DNA from: an uncultured Paenibacillaceae bacterium
GTDB taxonomy: Bacteria; Bacillota; Bacilli; Paenibacillales; DA-C8
Assembly (NCBI GenBank): GCA_937957685.1
Contig: CALGAO010000133.1
Location: 1 to 42,641 of the forward strand
DNA length: 42,641 nt
Direction: 5' to 3'
The translations under genes and the position numbers were made by a program. Below are positions 24,549-33,185 of the stretch, in pieces. Under the pieces are notes generated by a model. That model was not told where the DNA came from, ran no database searches, and worked only from the letters and a program-made list of their open reading frames with translations. How positions within the stretch are numbered: the first letter of the stretch is position 1; each line of letters begins with the position of its first letter.

Positions 24549-25697
24549 ATGAAGATCGCGATGATATCCAACGCGGATTACAACATCAACAGCGGCGTAG
24601 CCGGAACTCGCGTCGCCATCGCAGAAGCGCTCAGGAAGCTTGGTGTGGAAGTGGATATTTACTTTATGGATGATCTCAAACGGTTTCGCGGGGCCCTGTT
24701 TGACCGAGTGATCTTCCCCTGGAATCTGGCTGCCCGCAGCCGGAGATGGAGGTCTTACGATCTCCTGGATATTGCTTCCGGAGACAGCTGGGTGCTTTCC
24801 TATCTTCGAAACAGGCCGCCGATCATCTTCAGCAGCCATGGGCTCGAGCATATGGCGAAGGCGGAGAGGCTGGAGGAGCGGCGAAGGGGGAATCTCCATC
24901 TCAGCTGGAAGTATTTTATCTACTGGGGAGGCTTCCGGATCTGGGAGGTGAGCCAGTCGATCAGAAGAAGCAATTACTGCATCGTGCTCAATTCGGAGGA
25001 CAAACGGTTCGTCGAGGAACAGCTGGGTCAGTCTCGCGTGAGCGTCGTCGCCAATGGATTGCCGGATTATATGCTCGGTCTGCCGGTAGGGAATCTGGAT
25101 ACCACAGAGGATGAAGTGATCCGGATCGCCCATATCGGCTCTTTTATTGAGCGCAAGGGCATCCATTACAGCACACAGGCGCTGGCGCGACTGCTTGAGC
25201 GGAATGAGCAGCTGGAGGTGACCTTCGTCGGTACTGGCAAGGATGCATCGCAGGTTCACGCTTGCTTCCCCGAGGCGGTCAGACATCGGGTGCGCGTCAT
25301 TGCCCATTATGAGCATCAGCTGCTCCCGGAGCTGATGCGGGGCCATCATATCAATCTGTTCGCGACATTGTCCGAAGGTTTCGGCAAGACGCTGATCGAA
25401 GCGATGGCCTGCGGCCTGGCGCCGGTCACGACAGACACCGCCGGGCCAAGGGACATCGTGCGGGATCGCCATGACGCGCTGGTCGTTCCGAAGCGGGATG
25501 TGGAGGCGATCATCGCCGCGGTTGAATTGCTGCTGAAGGATCGCGAGCTCCTGACCAGACTTCGCGTCAATGCCTATCAGACTGCACAGCGATATACCTG
25601 GGAGAACGCGGCCAGATCCAGGTTGGACATCTATCGACAGGCGCTTGCAATGCGGGCGGAACACGTGCAACGGAAAGTCAAGGTTGACATTTCATAA
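24549..25697 (+). CDS. Glycosyltransferase family 4
   Basis: A 382-residue GT4 enzyme. It starts MKIAMISNADYNINSGVAGTRVAIAEAL, has the central FSSHGLEHMAKAE region, and the donor domain HIGSFIERKGIHYSTQALARL and VTFVGTGKD, with catalytic LSEGFGKTLIEAMACGLAPVTTD. The ATG is preceded by GGTGAGGTGG. It ends 16 bases before the UDP-glucose dehydrogenase gene. Donor not identifiable; glucuronosyl or mannosyl transfer would fit the neighbouring sugar-nucleotide genes. Confidence 0.86.
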   Translation: MKIAMISNADYNINSGVAGTRVAIAEALRKLGVEVDIYFMDDLKRFRGALFDRVIFPWNLAARSRRWRSYDLLDIASGDSWVLSYLRNRPPIIFSSHGLEHMAKAERLEERRRGNLHLSWKYFIYWGGFRIWEVSQSIRRSNYCIVLNSEDKRFVEEQLGQSRVSVVANGLPDYMLGLPVGNLDTTEDEVIRIAHIGSFIERKGIHYSTQALARLLERNEQLEVTFVGTGKDASQVHACFPEAVRHRVRVIAHYEHQLLPELMRGHHINLFATLSEGFGKTLIEAMACGLAPVTTDTAGPRDIVRDRHDALVVPKRDVEAIIAAVELLLKDRELLTRLRVNAYQTAQRYTWENAARSRLDIYRQALAMRAEHVQRKVKVDIS

Positions 25698-25713
25698 CAG
25701 AGAGGTGAAGGCT

Positions 25714-27066
25714 ATGAAAATAACGGTTATCGGAACCGGGTATGTCGGGCTTGTGTCGGGTGTATGCTTCGCCCATTTGGGACATGAGGTCACATGCGTG
25801 GACAAGGTAGAGGCGAAGATCGACATGCTGAAGCGTGGCGAAGTGCCGATCTACGAGCCTGGCCTGAAAGAATTGATCGACCAGAATACAGCCGAAGGGC
25901 GTCTGTTCTTCACCACCGACATCTCCGCTCCTGTCAAGGATGCGGAGATTGTTATTATCGCCGTCGGGACCCCGCAAGGGGAGAACGGCGAGGCGGATCT
26001 GACCTACATCCTGCAAGCGGCGCGGGAGATCGCCGAAGCGATGAACGGCTACAAGATCATCGTTACGAAGAGCACGGTGCCCGTTGGTACCAATGAGCGC
26101 ATCCGGAAGCTCATCGCCGATCTGACCACACATCCTTTTGACGTGGTATCCGTGCCCGAGTTCCTGAGGGAAGGCACGGCTGTCAGGGACACGTTCTACC
26201 CTGATCGGGTTGTCATCGGCGCGGACAATTCGCAGGCGGCGGAGGTCATCGCCGGGCTGCACCGGACGCTCACGGACCGTCTGGTGATGACGGATCTGCG
26301 CAGCGCGGAGATGATCAAGTATGCGTCCAACGCCTTCCTCGCCACGAAGATCTCCTTCATCAACGAGATCGCCAACATCTGCGAGAAGGTCGGGGCGGAT
26401 GTGACGGAGGTGGCGCGAGGCATGGGCTATGACAAGCGGATCGGCCCCGCCTTCCTCAGGGCGGGCATCGGCTATGGCGGCTCCTGTTTCCCGAAGGATA
26501 CGCAGGCGCTTATCCAGATCGCCGGCAATGTCGAGTACGACTTCAAGCTGCTCCGCTCCGTGATTGAGGTGAACCAGCTGCAGAGGCTGAACGTGATCCG
26601 CAAGCTGACGGAATCACTCGGCACGTTGCAGGGCAAGACGATCGCGGTCTGGGGGTTGTCGTTCAAGCCGGATACCGATGACATCCGCGAAGCACCGTCG
26701 CTGGAGATCATCCCGATCCTGCTGGATCTTGGCGCAAGCGTGCGCGCCTATGATCCGATCGCGATGAAGCACTTCCGGCGCAAGGTGGATTCGCCTTCCA
26801 TCACCTACTGCAACAGCGCCGAGGAAGCAGCCTGGGACGCGGATGCGCTGTGCCTGCTGACCGAGTGGGAGGAATTCGCGAAGGTGGATCTGGGCAAGCT
26901 CGCGAAGCTGATGAAGCAGCCGATTCTCGTGGATGGCCGCAATGTGTTTACCGTGCAGGACATCGCCGGAACCGGCTTCTCCTACTACTCGATCGGCAGG
27001 CCGATGATGAACAGCCTGCCCGTGCATGAGCACAGGTACGTGGATGCGGGGGAGAAGACCGGATGA
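25714..27066 (+). CDS. UDP-glucose 6-dehydrogenase
   Basis: A 450-residue enzyme oxidising UDP-glucose to UDP-glucuronate with two NAD+. The Rossmann loop is VIGTGYVGLVSGVCFAHLGH, the catalytic cysteine is Cys258 in GIGYGGSCFPKDT, and GLSFKPDTDDIREAPS marks the C-terminal UDP-binding domain. Length and motifs match TuaD/YwqF. ATG 25714 follows AGAGGTGA; the frame runs upstream into the previous gene but without homology. Its presence predicts glucuronic acid, hence an acidic polymer. Confidence 0.94.
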   Translation: MKITVIGTGYVGLVSGVCFAHLGHEVTCVDKVEAKIDMLKRGEVPIYEPGLKELIDQNTAEGRLFFTTDISAPVKDAEIVIIAVGTPQGENGEADLTYILQAAREIAEAMNGYKIIVTKSTVPVGTNERIRKLIADLTTHPFDVVSVPEFLREGTAVRDTFYPDRVVIGADNSQAAEVIAGLHRTLTDRLVMTDLRSAEMIKYASNAFLATKISFINEIANICEKVGADVTEVARGMGYDKRIGPAFLRAGIGYGGSCFPKDTQALIQIAGNVEYDFKLLRSVIEVNQLQRLNVIRKLTESLGTLQGKTIAVWGLSFKPDTDDIREAPSLEIIPILLDLGASVRAYDPIAMKHFRRKVDSPSITYCNSAEEAAWDADALCLLTEWEEFAKVDLGKLAKLMKQPILVDGRNVFTVQDIAGTGFSYYSIGRPMMNSLPVHEHRYVDAGEKTG

Positions 27067-27106
27067 TCGGGCATGGCCTACACTATGAAGGACGGAGGGT
27101 GAGCGA

Positions 27107-28516
27107 ATGAAGGTTGTGCTATTGTCAGGCGGTTCAGGGAAACGGCTCTGGCCGTTGTCCAACGAGACGAGGTCCAAGCAGTTTCTCAAGGTGCTGAAAG
27201 CCCCGGACGGCAGGCCGGAATCGATGGTGCAGCGGGTATGGAGACAGCTCGGGCAAGCGGGCTTGCGGCGCGACGCCCATATCTCGACCAGCCGCAGCCA
27301 GGTGGAGATGCTGCAGGCGCAGCTGGGCCTCGATGTTCCGATCATCGTGGAGCCGGAGAGAAGGGATACGTTTCCGGCGATTGCGCTGGCCGCCACCTAT
27401 CTGTATTCGGTCGCCGGCGTCGGATTGGGAGAGACGGTCGCGGTCCTTCCGGTGGACCCTTATGTGGAAGACGATTTCTTCACCAGGCTGCTGACGCTTG
27501 AGTCCCTGCTTCAGCAGACGGAAGCGAAGGTTGGCCTGATCGGCATCAAGCCGGACAGCCCTTCTTCCAAATTCGGCTATATCGTGCCGAAGCCCTCGGA
27601 TAGCTCGACAAAGGGACAACGCAAGTATATCCAGGTCAGTCATTTCGTAGAGAAACCTCGCGCTCCACTGGCGGAGGACCTGATTCGTCAGGGATCGCTG
27701 TGGAACAGCGGGGTTTTTGTATTCCGGCTGAATTACCTCATCCAGCTGCTGATCGACAGAGGCTTGCCCATCCAGTTCGAGCAGATGCGCAAGGCCTATC
27801 AACAGCTGCCCAGGATCAGCTTCGATTACGAGGTGTTGGAGAAGGAAACCGACATCATCGCCTCCATCTATGACGGGTGCTGGCAGGACCTGGGCACCTG
27901 GAACGCGCTTGTCGAGCATATGCCTGAACCGGTCAGCGGCAAGGCGATCGTCAGCGACGATTGCAGGGATGTCCACGTGATCAACGAGCTGGATATTCCG
28001 ATCGCCCTTGTCGGCATGAAGGAGATGATCGTGGCCGCCAGCCCGGACGGGATCCTCGTCTCGAGCAAGGAGGCTTCCCCCGGGATCAAGGATGTCGTCC
28101 AGTGCCTGGAGCAGCGGCCGATGTATGAGGAACGGCGATGGGGCTGGTACAAGGTGCTCGACTTCAGCGTCACCGGCGAAGGCAGGCAGACGCTCACCAA
28201 GCGCATCTGCATTCACGCCGGCAAGCATCTCAGCTATCAGCTGCACGAGATGCGTGACGAGGTATGGACGATCATCTCCGGCTCCGGCGAGGTCATCGTG
28301 AACGAACGGCTCATGCCGGTCAAGGCGGGGGATGTGCTGCATATTCCTGCGGGTACGAGGCACAGCGTTCGCGCCATCCAGGATCTCGGGATCATCGAGG
28401 TGCAAACAGGCAGCCTGCTCATCGAAGAGGATATCACGAGGCTCATCATGGATTGGGAGGAGATGTTGCAGCTTTGCTCATCCAGGATCAGCCTGATCAA
28501 CAAAACCATGTTCTGA
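27107..28516 (+). CDS. Mannose-1-phosphate guanylyltransferase, bifunctional ManC type
   Basis: A 469-residue type II phosphomannose isomerase/GDP-mannose pyrophosphorylase. The N-terminal signature LLSGGSGKRLWPLSNETRSKQFLKVL is complete; VEKP and NSGVFVFRL follow in the nucleotidyltransferase domain; the C-terminal ~120 residues are a cupin (GKHLSYQLHEMRDEVWTI, then VKAGDVLHIPAGTRHSVRAI) with the metal-binding histidines. It makes GDP-mannose from mannose-1-phosphate, and the cupin may also isomerise fructose-6-phosphate. ATG 27107 has GGAGGGTGA upstream. It predicts mannose (or a GDP-mannose derivative) in the polymer; no fucose or rhamnose genes are visible here. Confidence 0.93.
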   Translation: MKVVLLSGGSGKRLWPLSNETRSKQFLKVLKAPDGRPESMVQRVWRQLGQAGLRRDAHISTSRSQVEMLQAQLGLDVPIIVEPERRDTFPAIALAATYLYSVAGVGLGETVAVLPVDPYVEDDFFTRLLTLESLLQQTEAKVGLIGIKPDSPSSKFGYIVPKPSDSSTKGQRKYIQVSHFVEKPRAPLAEDLIRQGSLWNSGVFVFRLNYLIQLLIDRGLPIQFEQMRKAYQQLPRISFDYEVLEKETDIIASIYDGCWQDLGTWNALVEHMPEPVSGKAIVSDDCRDVHVINELDIPIALVGMKEMIVAASPDGILVSSKEASPGIKDVVQCLEQRPMYEERRWGWYKVLDFSVTGEGRQTLTKRICIHAGKHLSYQLHEMRDEVWTIISGSGEVIVNERLMPVKAGDVLHIPAGTRHSVRAIQDLGIIEVQTGSLLIEEDITRLIMDWEEMLQLCSSRISLINKTMF

Positions 28517-28631
28517 TGAGGCGAAGAAGCTCCTTGACAGGAACACGAATATCGTAACGGCTTTTTGATATGAAGCCATCTGCTGTTGAGATCAGGCAGT
28601 TACTCGTTTTCAGATCGGGGTGATATGTAGC

Positions 28632-30710
28632 TTGCAAGGGAAATCATATCCATCCAAATGGTTAATCACCTATCAGGGGAAGCCGTACATGTCTGTCTAT
28701 GGCAAGAAAAAAGCCTATGACATGTGCGTCAGGCTCAGCCATTGCGTCAACGGACTGAGGGTGGAAGCCGCACCGAGGCGCAAGCAGGACGGCGTGCCCA
28801 AGGACAAGCGGGAATACCATCGCGAATGGCGGGCCAACAACAAGGACAAGGTGCGGGAATACAACCGGAGGAGCTACCTGAAACGCAAACAGAAGAAAAT
28901 CCTGGAGCAATATCTGGAGGAGGGACCAGAGAGGATGCAGGAAGCGGAGTCCATCCAACATGAATCCTATATCGATTATCTGAGGTGGCTGAGAGCGGAT
29001 ATCCCGCAAGAGCTGAGAGACGAAATGGAGCACATGGACGATTCCGAAATTTCAGAATACTTCGGCAAAAATCTCGAATTCGGAACAGGCGGCCTGCGCG
29101 CCGAGATCGGTCCGGGAACGAACAGGTTGAATATCTATACGGTGCGCAAGGCGACGCAGGGGCTGGCTGATTACCTGAAGAGCCAGCCGGAAACAGGAAG
29201 CGTCGCCATCGGTTACGACTCGCGCCGCTGTTCGCGGGAGTTCGCCGAGCAGACGGCATGCGTGCTGGCGCGCAACGGCATCAAGGCGTATCTGTTCGAA
29301 CAGCTGTATCCGACCCCCCTGCTCTCGTATGCGGTTCGCCAGCTTCAGGCGTCAGCGGGCGTCATGATCACCGCCAGCCACAATCCGCCATCCGACAACG
29401 GCTACAAGGTGTACGGCGCAGATGGCGCGCAGATCACCTCACAGACGGCGAAGGATATCATGGCTGCCATCGATCAGGTGGAGGACGAGCTGGCAGTCGA
29501 GATTATGGACAAGGAGGAAGCGATCCGGCAGGGATTGCTCGTTCCGATCGGTCAGGAGCTGGTTGAGCAATATTATGAACGGCTGCTGACGATCATCCAG
29601 GACCCATCGTGCATTCGGGAGCAAGCGGACAAGCTCACCATCGTGTATACGCCTCTCCACGGTACGGGCAATGTTCCGGTGCGAGAAGCGCTCAGGAGAG
29701 CAGGATTCTCCAGGGTATTCGTCGTGCCCGAACAGGAGAAGCCGGACGGAGATTTCCCGACGGTCCGCTCGCCCAATCCGGAGGATCAGGAGGCCCTCCA
29801 ACTGGCTATACAGCTGGCCAGGGAGGTGCAGGCGGACATCGTGATGGCCACGGATCCGGATGCCGATCGGGCAGGCATCGCCGTGCGTGATGCAGGCCAC
29901 CATTACTGGTGCCTGAATGGCAACGAAACGGGAGCATTGATGCTCGACTACCTGCTCATGCAGAAGCAGCGAAGCGGAAGTTTGCCTGAAAGCGGTGTCA
30001 TCCTGAAAACGATCGTCACCTCGGAGCTCGGCCGATTGATCGCTTCCTCCTACGGAGTCGAAACGATGGACACCCTGACCGGCTTCAAATACATCGGCGA
30101 GATGATCGGCAGGTTCGAGAGATCAGGGGACAAGCATTTCCTGTTCGGATATGAGGAAAGCTATGGTTATCTGATCGGCGATTTCGTCAGGGACAAGGAT
30201 GCCGTACAGGCCTGCCTGTTCATCTGCGAGATGACGGCGTATTACAAGCAGCGGGGGATGACCTTGCTCGACCGGCTGAAGCAGTTGCATGAACAGTTCG
30301 GCTATTATGAGGAATCCCAGCATTCCATCGCGTTGAAGGGGATCGAAGGCATGGTGCGGATGAATGAGATCATGAATTATCTGCGCCAGTTGATCGTTCC
30401 TCGGGTTGACGGATGGCGCGTCAGCTGGATCCGCGACTTCGACCGCGGCACTGAGCTGCATCTGTCGAGCAATATGCTGAGATCGATCGGATTGCCGCGC
30501 TCGAACGTCCTTCATTATTCCTTCATCAACGGCTCATGGTTCGCCATTCGCCCATCCGGCACGGAGCCGAAGCTGAAGATCTACTTCAGCACCGTCGGTC
30601 ATTCGCGCGAGGAGGCGAAGCAGATGATGGACAAGCTGCGCGCAGGCGTGCTGGAGCTCATCGACAACATCCAGATTCACCTTGGTCTGCAAGTCGTGCC
30701 GAAGCAATGA
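28632..30710 (+). CDS. Phosphoglucomutase/phosphomannomutase (PgcA type) with unusual basic N-terminal extension
   Basis: A 692-residue phosphohexomutase. The core, from about residue 102, follows B. subtilis PgcA closely: LEFGTGGLRAEIGPGTNRLN, active-site serine in TASHNPPSDNGYK (Ser249), the metal loop ATDPDADRAGIA, the sugar loop GYEESYGYL and the phosphate loop RPSGTEPKLKIY. It interconverts glucose-1-P/6-P and mannose-1-P/6-P, supplying GalU and ManC. The first 101 residues are not part of any PgcA I know: a short Tyr/Trp/Gly-containing part, then a Lys/Arg-rich stretch (KREYHREWRANNKDKVREYN, YLKRKQKK). TTG 28632 follows GGGGTGAT (28617-28624). An internal ATG at 28935, behind GGAGGAGGG, would give the normal 591-residue enzyme, so two products are possible. 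Last gene of the operon. Confidence 0.85.
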   Translation: MQGKSYPSKWLITYQGKPYMSVYGKKKAYDMCVRLSHCVNGLRVEAAPRRKQDGVPKDKREYHREWRANNKDKVREYNRRSYLKRKQKKILEQYLEEGPERMQEAESIQHESYIDYLRWLRADIPQELRDEMEHMDDSEISEYFGKNLEFGTGGLRAEIGPGTNRLNIYTVRKATQGLADYLKSQPETGSVAIGYDSRRCSREFAEQTACVLARNGIKAYLFEQLYPTPLLSYAVRQLQASAGVMITASHNPPSDNGYKVYGADGAQITSQTAKDIMAAIDQVEDELAVEIMDKEEAIRQGLLVPIGQELVEQYYERLLTIIQDPSCIREQADKLTIVYTPLHGTGNVPVREALRRAGFSRVFVVPEQEKPDGDFPTVRSPNPEDQEALQLAIQLAREVQADIVMATDPDADRAGIAVRDAGHHYWCLNGNETGALMLDYLLMQKQRSGSLPESGVILKTIVTSELGRLIASSYGVETMDTLTGFKYIGEMIGRFERSGDKHFLFGYEESYGYLIGDFVRDKDAVQACLFICEMTAYYKQRGMTLLDRLKQLHEQFGYYEESQHSIALKGIEGMVRMNEIMNYLRQLIVPRVDGWRVSWIRDFDRGTELHLSSNMLRSIGLPRSNVLHYSFINGSWFAIRPSGTEPKLKIYFSTVGHSREEAKQMMDKLRAGVLELIDNIQIHLGLQVVPKQ

Positions 30711-30760
30711 AGCAGCTGAACCGCAGCTTGATCGATCGCCGGTCCGCCAAGGGGAAGCGT

Positions 30761-30826
30761 CGCCTTGAACGGAGAGTCTGGACGAAGGATGCCTGACGCA
30801 GCTAATAGTCCTCGCCGTTCAAGGCG
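30761..30826. repeat. 12-bp inverted repeat at the convergent gene ends
   Basis: CGCCTTGAACGG (30761-30772) and CCGTTCAAGGCG (30815-30826) are perfect inverted copies 42 bases apart. The right arm is the last codons of the minus-strand regulator; the left arm lies beyond its stop and after the phosphohexomutase stop. No T-tract follows on either side. It may act as a weak bidirectional transcription stop or be a relic of an inverted duplication of the regulator's 3' end. Confidence 0.5.
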
Positions 30827-32355
30827 CGCCAGTATCGTTCCTGCCATTCGCGCGCCAGGCCCTTGAGCTGGAGATCATCGTACAGCCCTGCGATCTTCTG
30901 GTTGAGCTCGATCTCCTCCGGCAGCATCTGCAGCATCAGCTTGTAGAACATGATGCTGTCCATGAGCTGGTTTCTCGATTCGTATCGCTGCGCAACCCAC
31001 TTGATGATCGGCGCTGCGGAGTTGATCAGCTCCTCGCGGAGACTCATGATCCAGTCGTTGTAATACCCCTCCAATATCGACGAGGTGAAGGTGTGGCCGA
31101 TCCTCCGGGCGATCATCTCTTTCTCGTCGTGGTTCTCGCAGGCGTGGAACCTCTGGATCTCGCCGAGCAGATCGAGCAGGTCGCTCTCCACCTCGCCGGT
31201 CAGCTCGATGCGGTCCCTGCTGGAGATGACGAATGAGGTACCGAAGGGCTTGTCGATCAGTTTCTTCAGATGGTTGACGCTGACGCGCAGCATGTTCTGC
31301 GCATTCTCCAGATTGAGATGAGGCCAGAACAGATCATACAGCTTCTCCCGCATGGCGACCTTGTTGTAGATGAGATAGATGATCAGCTCCTGCGCTTTCC
31401 TCACCTTCCAGTTGCCTTGCAGCAGATGCCCGTTGATTCTCGCTTCAAACTGGTGCATGACGTCGATGCGCAACTGGTGACTGACCGGGGAGTCTTGCTT
31501 CCGCTTGTGGAGCAGGGAGGTATAGGTCGTGTAGTAGGTGGATGCCTCCTTCGCCAGAGGCGCAGTCTGGTTCATCTCCGTCCGCACGAAGGCGTCGATG
31601 CGCTGCGCGGTATATTCCGGGTTGTCCACATGGACGAGGCTTTTGGCATTCGGAACCATCATCAGGATCGGAGGCGGATAGAAATAGCGGATCGCCTGGA
31701 GCAGCATCTCCGGCGGATACAATGTATCCCGTTCGCCGATCAGATGAAGCACCGGCTGCGCCACGAGACTGTAGTCGTGCAGCAGGCTGCTGTTGTCCAA
31801 CATCTGAATGATGGCTTCATAGGTTTCGATGGATACTTGCGAATAGGCGTGAGCCAGGAAGTCAGCATCCGTGTGCATGGTGATATCCGTGAGGCAACGG
31901 GCGGCGAATCTGGGCAAGCCGATGCGTTTCAGCTCATTCAGGCGTTGCTTGTACTTTTTCTTGCGAATCTCATCTGGATAGTAAACGGGGTGAGATGCGG
32001 TAATGAGCCGCGAGGCGTATTCCGGGTACTGGCCGGAGAAGTGCGTCGCGATGCATGCGCCTAATTCGTAACCGAACAGAATGGCCTTTCGGATATTGAG
32101 ATAGTTGAGCAGCGCCAGCAGCTCATCCGAGTAGATATGCAGATGATGATAGCCGGTCTCGGGCGCATCGCTCGCGCCGTGTCCGCCTATATCGTAGCGC
32201 AGGATGCGGTAATGGGACAGGTAGGGGATGAGCGGATCCCATGTGCGCAGATTTTGCCCCAGACCATGGATCAGCACTACCGTTCTCTCAGGATCTGCAG
32301 AAGCACAGTTATTTAGTTCGTAATGCAGGCGGCGTCCGTTCAACTGAATAAACAT
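30802..32355 (-). CDS. Alpha/beta-hydrolase domain fused to SARP/BTAD-like transcriptional regulator
   Basis: A 517-residue two-part regulator. Residues 1-265 have the alpha/beta-hydrolase fold: VVLIHGLGQNLRTWDPLIPYLSHY (oxyanion-hole region), LRYDIGGHGASDAP, the elbow LFGYELGACIA, LIGERDTLYP (acid) and SLVHVDNPE (histidine). The nucleophile of the G-x-S-x-G elbow is Glu97 (G-Y-E-L-G), so ordinary serine hydrolysis is not expected; the fold may bind a ligand instead. Residues about 300-400 look like the winged helix of SARP activators (VRKAQELIIYLIYNKVAMREKLYDLFWP, then ENAQNMLRVSVNHLKKLID), followed by a helical BTAD-like tail (about 400-517). A hormone-receptor-like sensor-activator is the natural inference. 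GGGAGATG lies upstream of the ATG. It has no co-transcribed gene downstream; a 57-codon ORF is divergent. Confidence 0.8.
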   Translation of the reverse strand: MFIQLNGRRLHYELNNCASADPERTVVLIHGLGQNLRTWDPLIPYLSHYRILRYDIGGHGASDAPETGYHHLHIYSDELLALLNYLNIRKAILFGYELGACIATHFSGQYPEYASRLITASHPVYYPDEIRKKKYKQRLNELKRIGLPRFAARCLTDITMHTDADFLAHAYSQVSIETYEAIIQMLDNSSLLHDYSLVAQPVLHLIGERDTLYPPEMLLQAIRYFYPPPILMMVPNAKSLVHVDNPEYTAQRIDAFVRTEMNQTAPLAKEASTYYTTYTSLLHKRKQDSPVSHQLRIDVMHQFEARINGHLLQGNWKVRKAQELIIYLIYNKVAMREKLYDLFWPHLNLENAQNMLRVSVNHLKKLIDKPFGTSFVISSRDRIELTGEVESDLLDLLGEIQRFHACENHDEKEMIARRIGHTFTSSILEGYYNDWIMSLREELINSAAPIIKWVAQRYESRNQLMDSIMFYKLMLQMLPEEIELNQKIAGLYDDLQLKGLAREWQERYWRALNGEDY

Positions 32356-32588
32356 CTTGGTTCTTCATCTCCCGAAGCAGAACATCCGTGACCCAGTAAT
32401 GATCGAGTAATGAAAGATTCGATATACTAAAAAACGTGATTTTCACATTAATATCCAGTATTAGATGATCCTTCTTGTTTCCTCTCGATAGATTGAATGA
32501 TGCATGTTGGTTATATTCCTGCGCGTTTTGGTGTGGACACCCCAGAAGGCTGAATATACGTACTTTTCATGATTGATTTGAGGTGAGA

Positions 32589-32762
32589 ATGTTGTCGAAA
32601 GAAAAGATTGAGCTGGATATCTACGAGGTCATGCAGAAACTGATGATCGACGAGAAAAAGTGGGAGAAATTGAATCAGTCACCAAAAGTTACGATTAACC
32701 GCCATCCGCTGGTAGAAATTACCAAGCGCACCTTACATTTTGGCAGGAGGTTTATCATCTAG
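32589..32762 (+). CDS. Hypothetical 57-residue peptide, divergent from the hydrolase-SARP regulator
   Basis: ATG 32589 to TAG 32762, preceded by GAGGTGA (32580-32586) at a workable distance. The product starts MLSKEKIELDIYEVMQKLMI, is highly charged (12 Lys/Arg, 8 Asp/Glu), likely helical in the first half, and ends with a basic-aromatic tail LHFGRRFII. It has no signal peptide, no membrane helix and no cysteine. I do not recognise a family. Its divergent position next to a sensor-type regulator suggests it may be a regulated target, a signal precursor or a leader-core peptide, but nothing in the sequence proves this. The good ribosome site and Lys/Glu codon pattern support it being translated. 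Confidence 0.55.
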   Translation: MLSKEKIELDIYEVMQKLMIDEKKWEKLNQSPKVTINRHPLVEITKRTLHFGRRFII

Positions 32763-32812
32763 CAGCCCGATAGAGAGATTGATTGTGCCCGCATGACTAT
32801 CCTCAATCGGAC

Positions 32813-32842
32813 GAATTACGATTGAATTGTGGATCGTAATTC
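32813..32842 (+). other. 10-bp hairpin after the 57-codon gene
   Basis: GAATTACGAT (32813-32822) and ATCGTAATTC (32833-32842) form ten perfect pairs around a 10-base loop, followed by AATTTTCCCCC. The T-tract is short, so this is a weak terminator or an mRNA-stabilising end for the small upstream gene. Confidence 0.5.
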
Positions 32843-33041
32843 AATTTTCCCCCTGGATTTGCGTGTTTCTCGAATGTGTTTTCCCCTTGGAACTCCCTAT
32901 CTTCCTTTATTGACGTAAGTAGCATGCATAAATTTAAATGGTATTTAATACCAATCCAACAAGACAAAACGTTGCTTTGTCGTCTCTATCTATCTTGATA
33001 TATTATATATCGTCAAGTATTCCACCGGGTTTTGAATATTT
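32843..33041. other. AT-rich non-coding stretch with palindromes and a promoter-like pair
   Basis: No coding sequence seen. TTGACG (32910-32915), 17 bases, TTTAAA (32933-32938) is a moderate promoter. Just after it are two palindromes, GGTATT-T-AATACC (32940-32952) and GATATA-TTA-TATATC (32997-33011), and then the terminator at 33042-33092. Together these could bound a small RNA of about 150 bases, or simply be operators. The stretch is clearly richer in A and T than the flanking genes. Confidence 0.35.
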
Positions 33042-33092
33042 CCTCTCAACCTGACCGATTCGGCCCAGGTTTGAGAGGGTCTATTTTTTTTG
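33042..33092 (+). terminator. Intrinsic terminator upstream of topB
   Basis: CCTCTCAACCTG (33042-33053) pairs with CAGGTTTGAGAGG (33066-33078) with one bulged base, followed by GTCTA and eight T (33084-33091). This is the clearest terminator in the window. The only plus-strand gene before it is the 57-codon ORF, 280 bases upstream, so it ends either a long 3' untranslated region or a separate small RNA. Confidence 0.85.
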
Positions 33093-33185
33093 CAGGTTGA
33101 TCGGTCAGGGGGCTCTTCAGGATGCTGACTCACCGGTGTTCCGTTTTGTAACTCTCCACAGGCTGTGGTAAGGTATTGGTATTGG

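Noticed and set aside
28517..28631. Separate promoter for the phosphohexomutase gene (TTGACA near 28533)
   Set aside because: No -10 hexamer at an acceptable distance; the gene probably depends on operon read-through.
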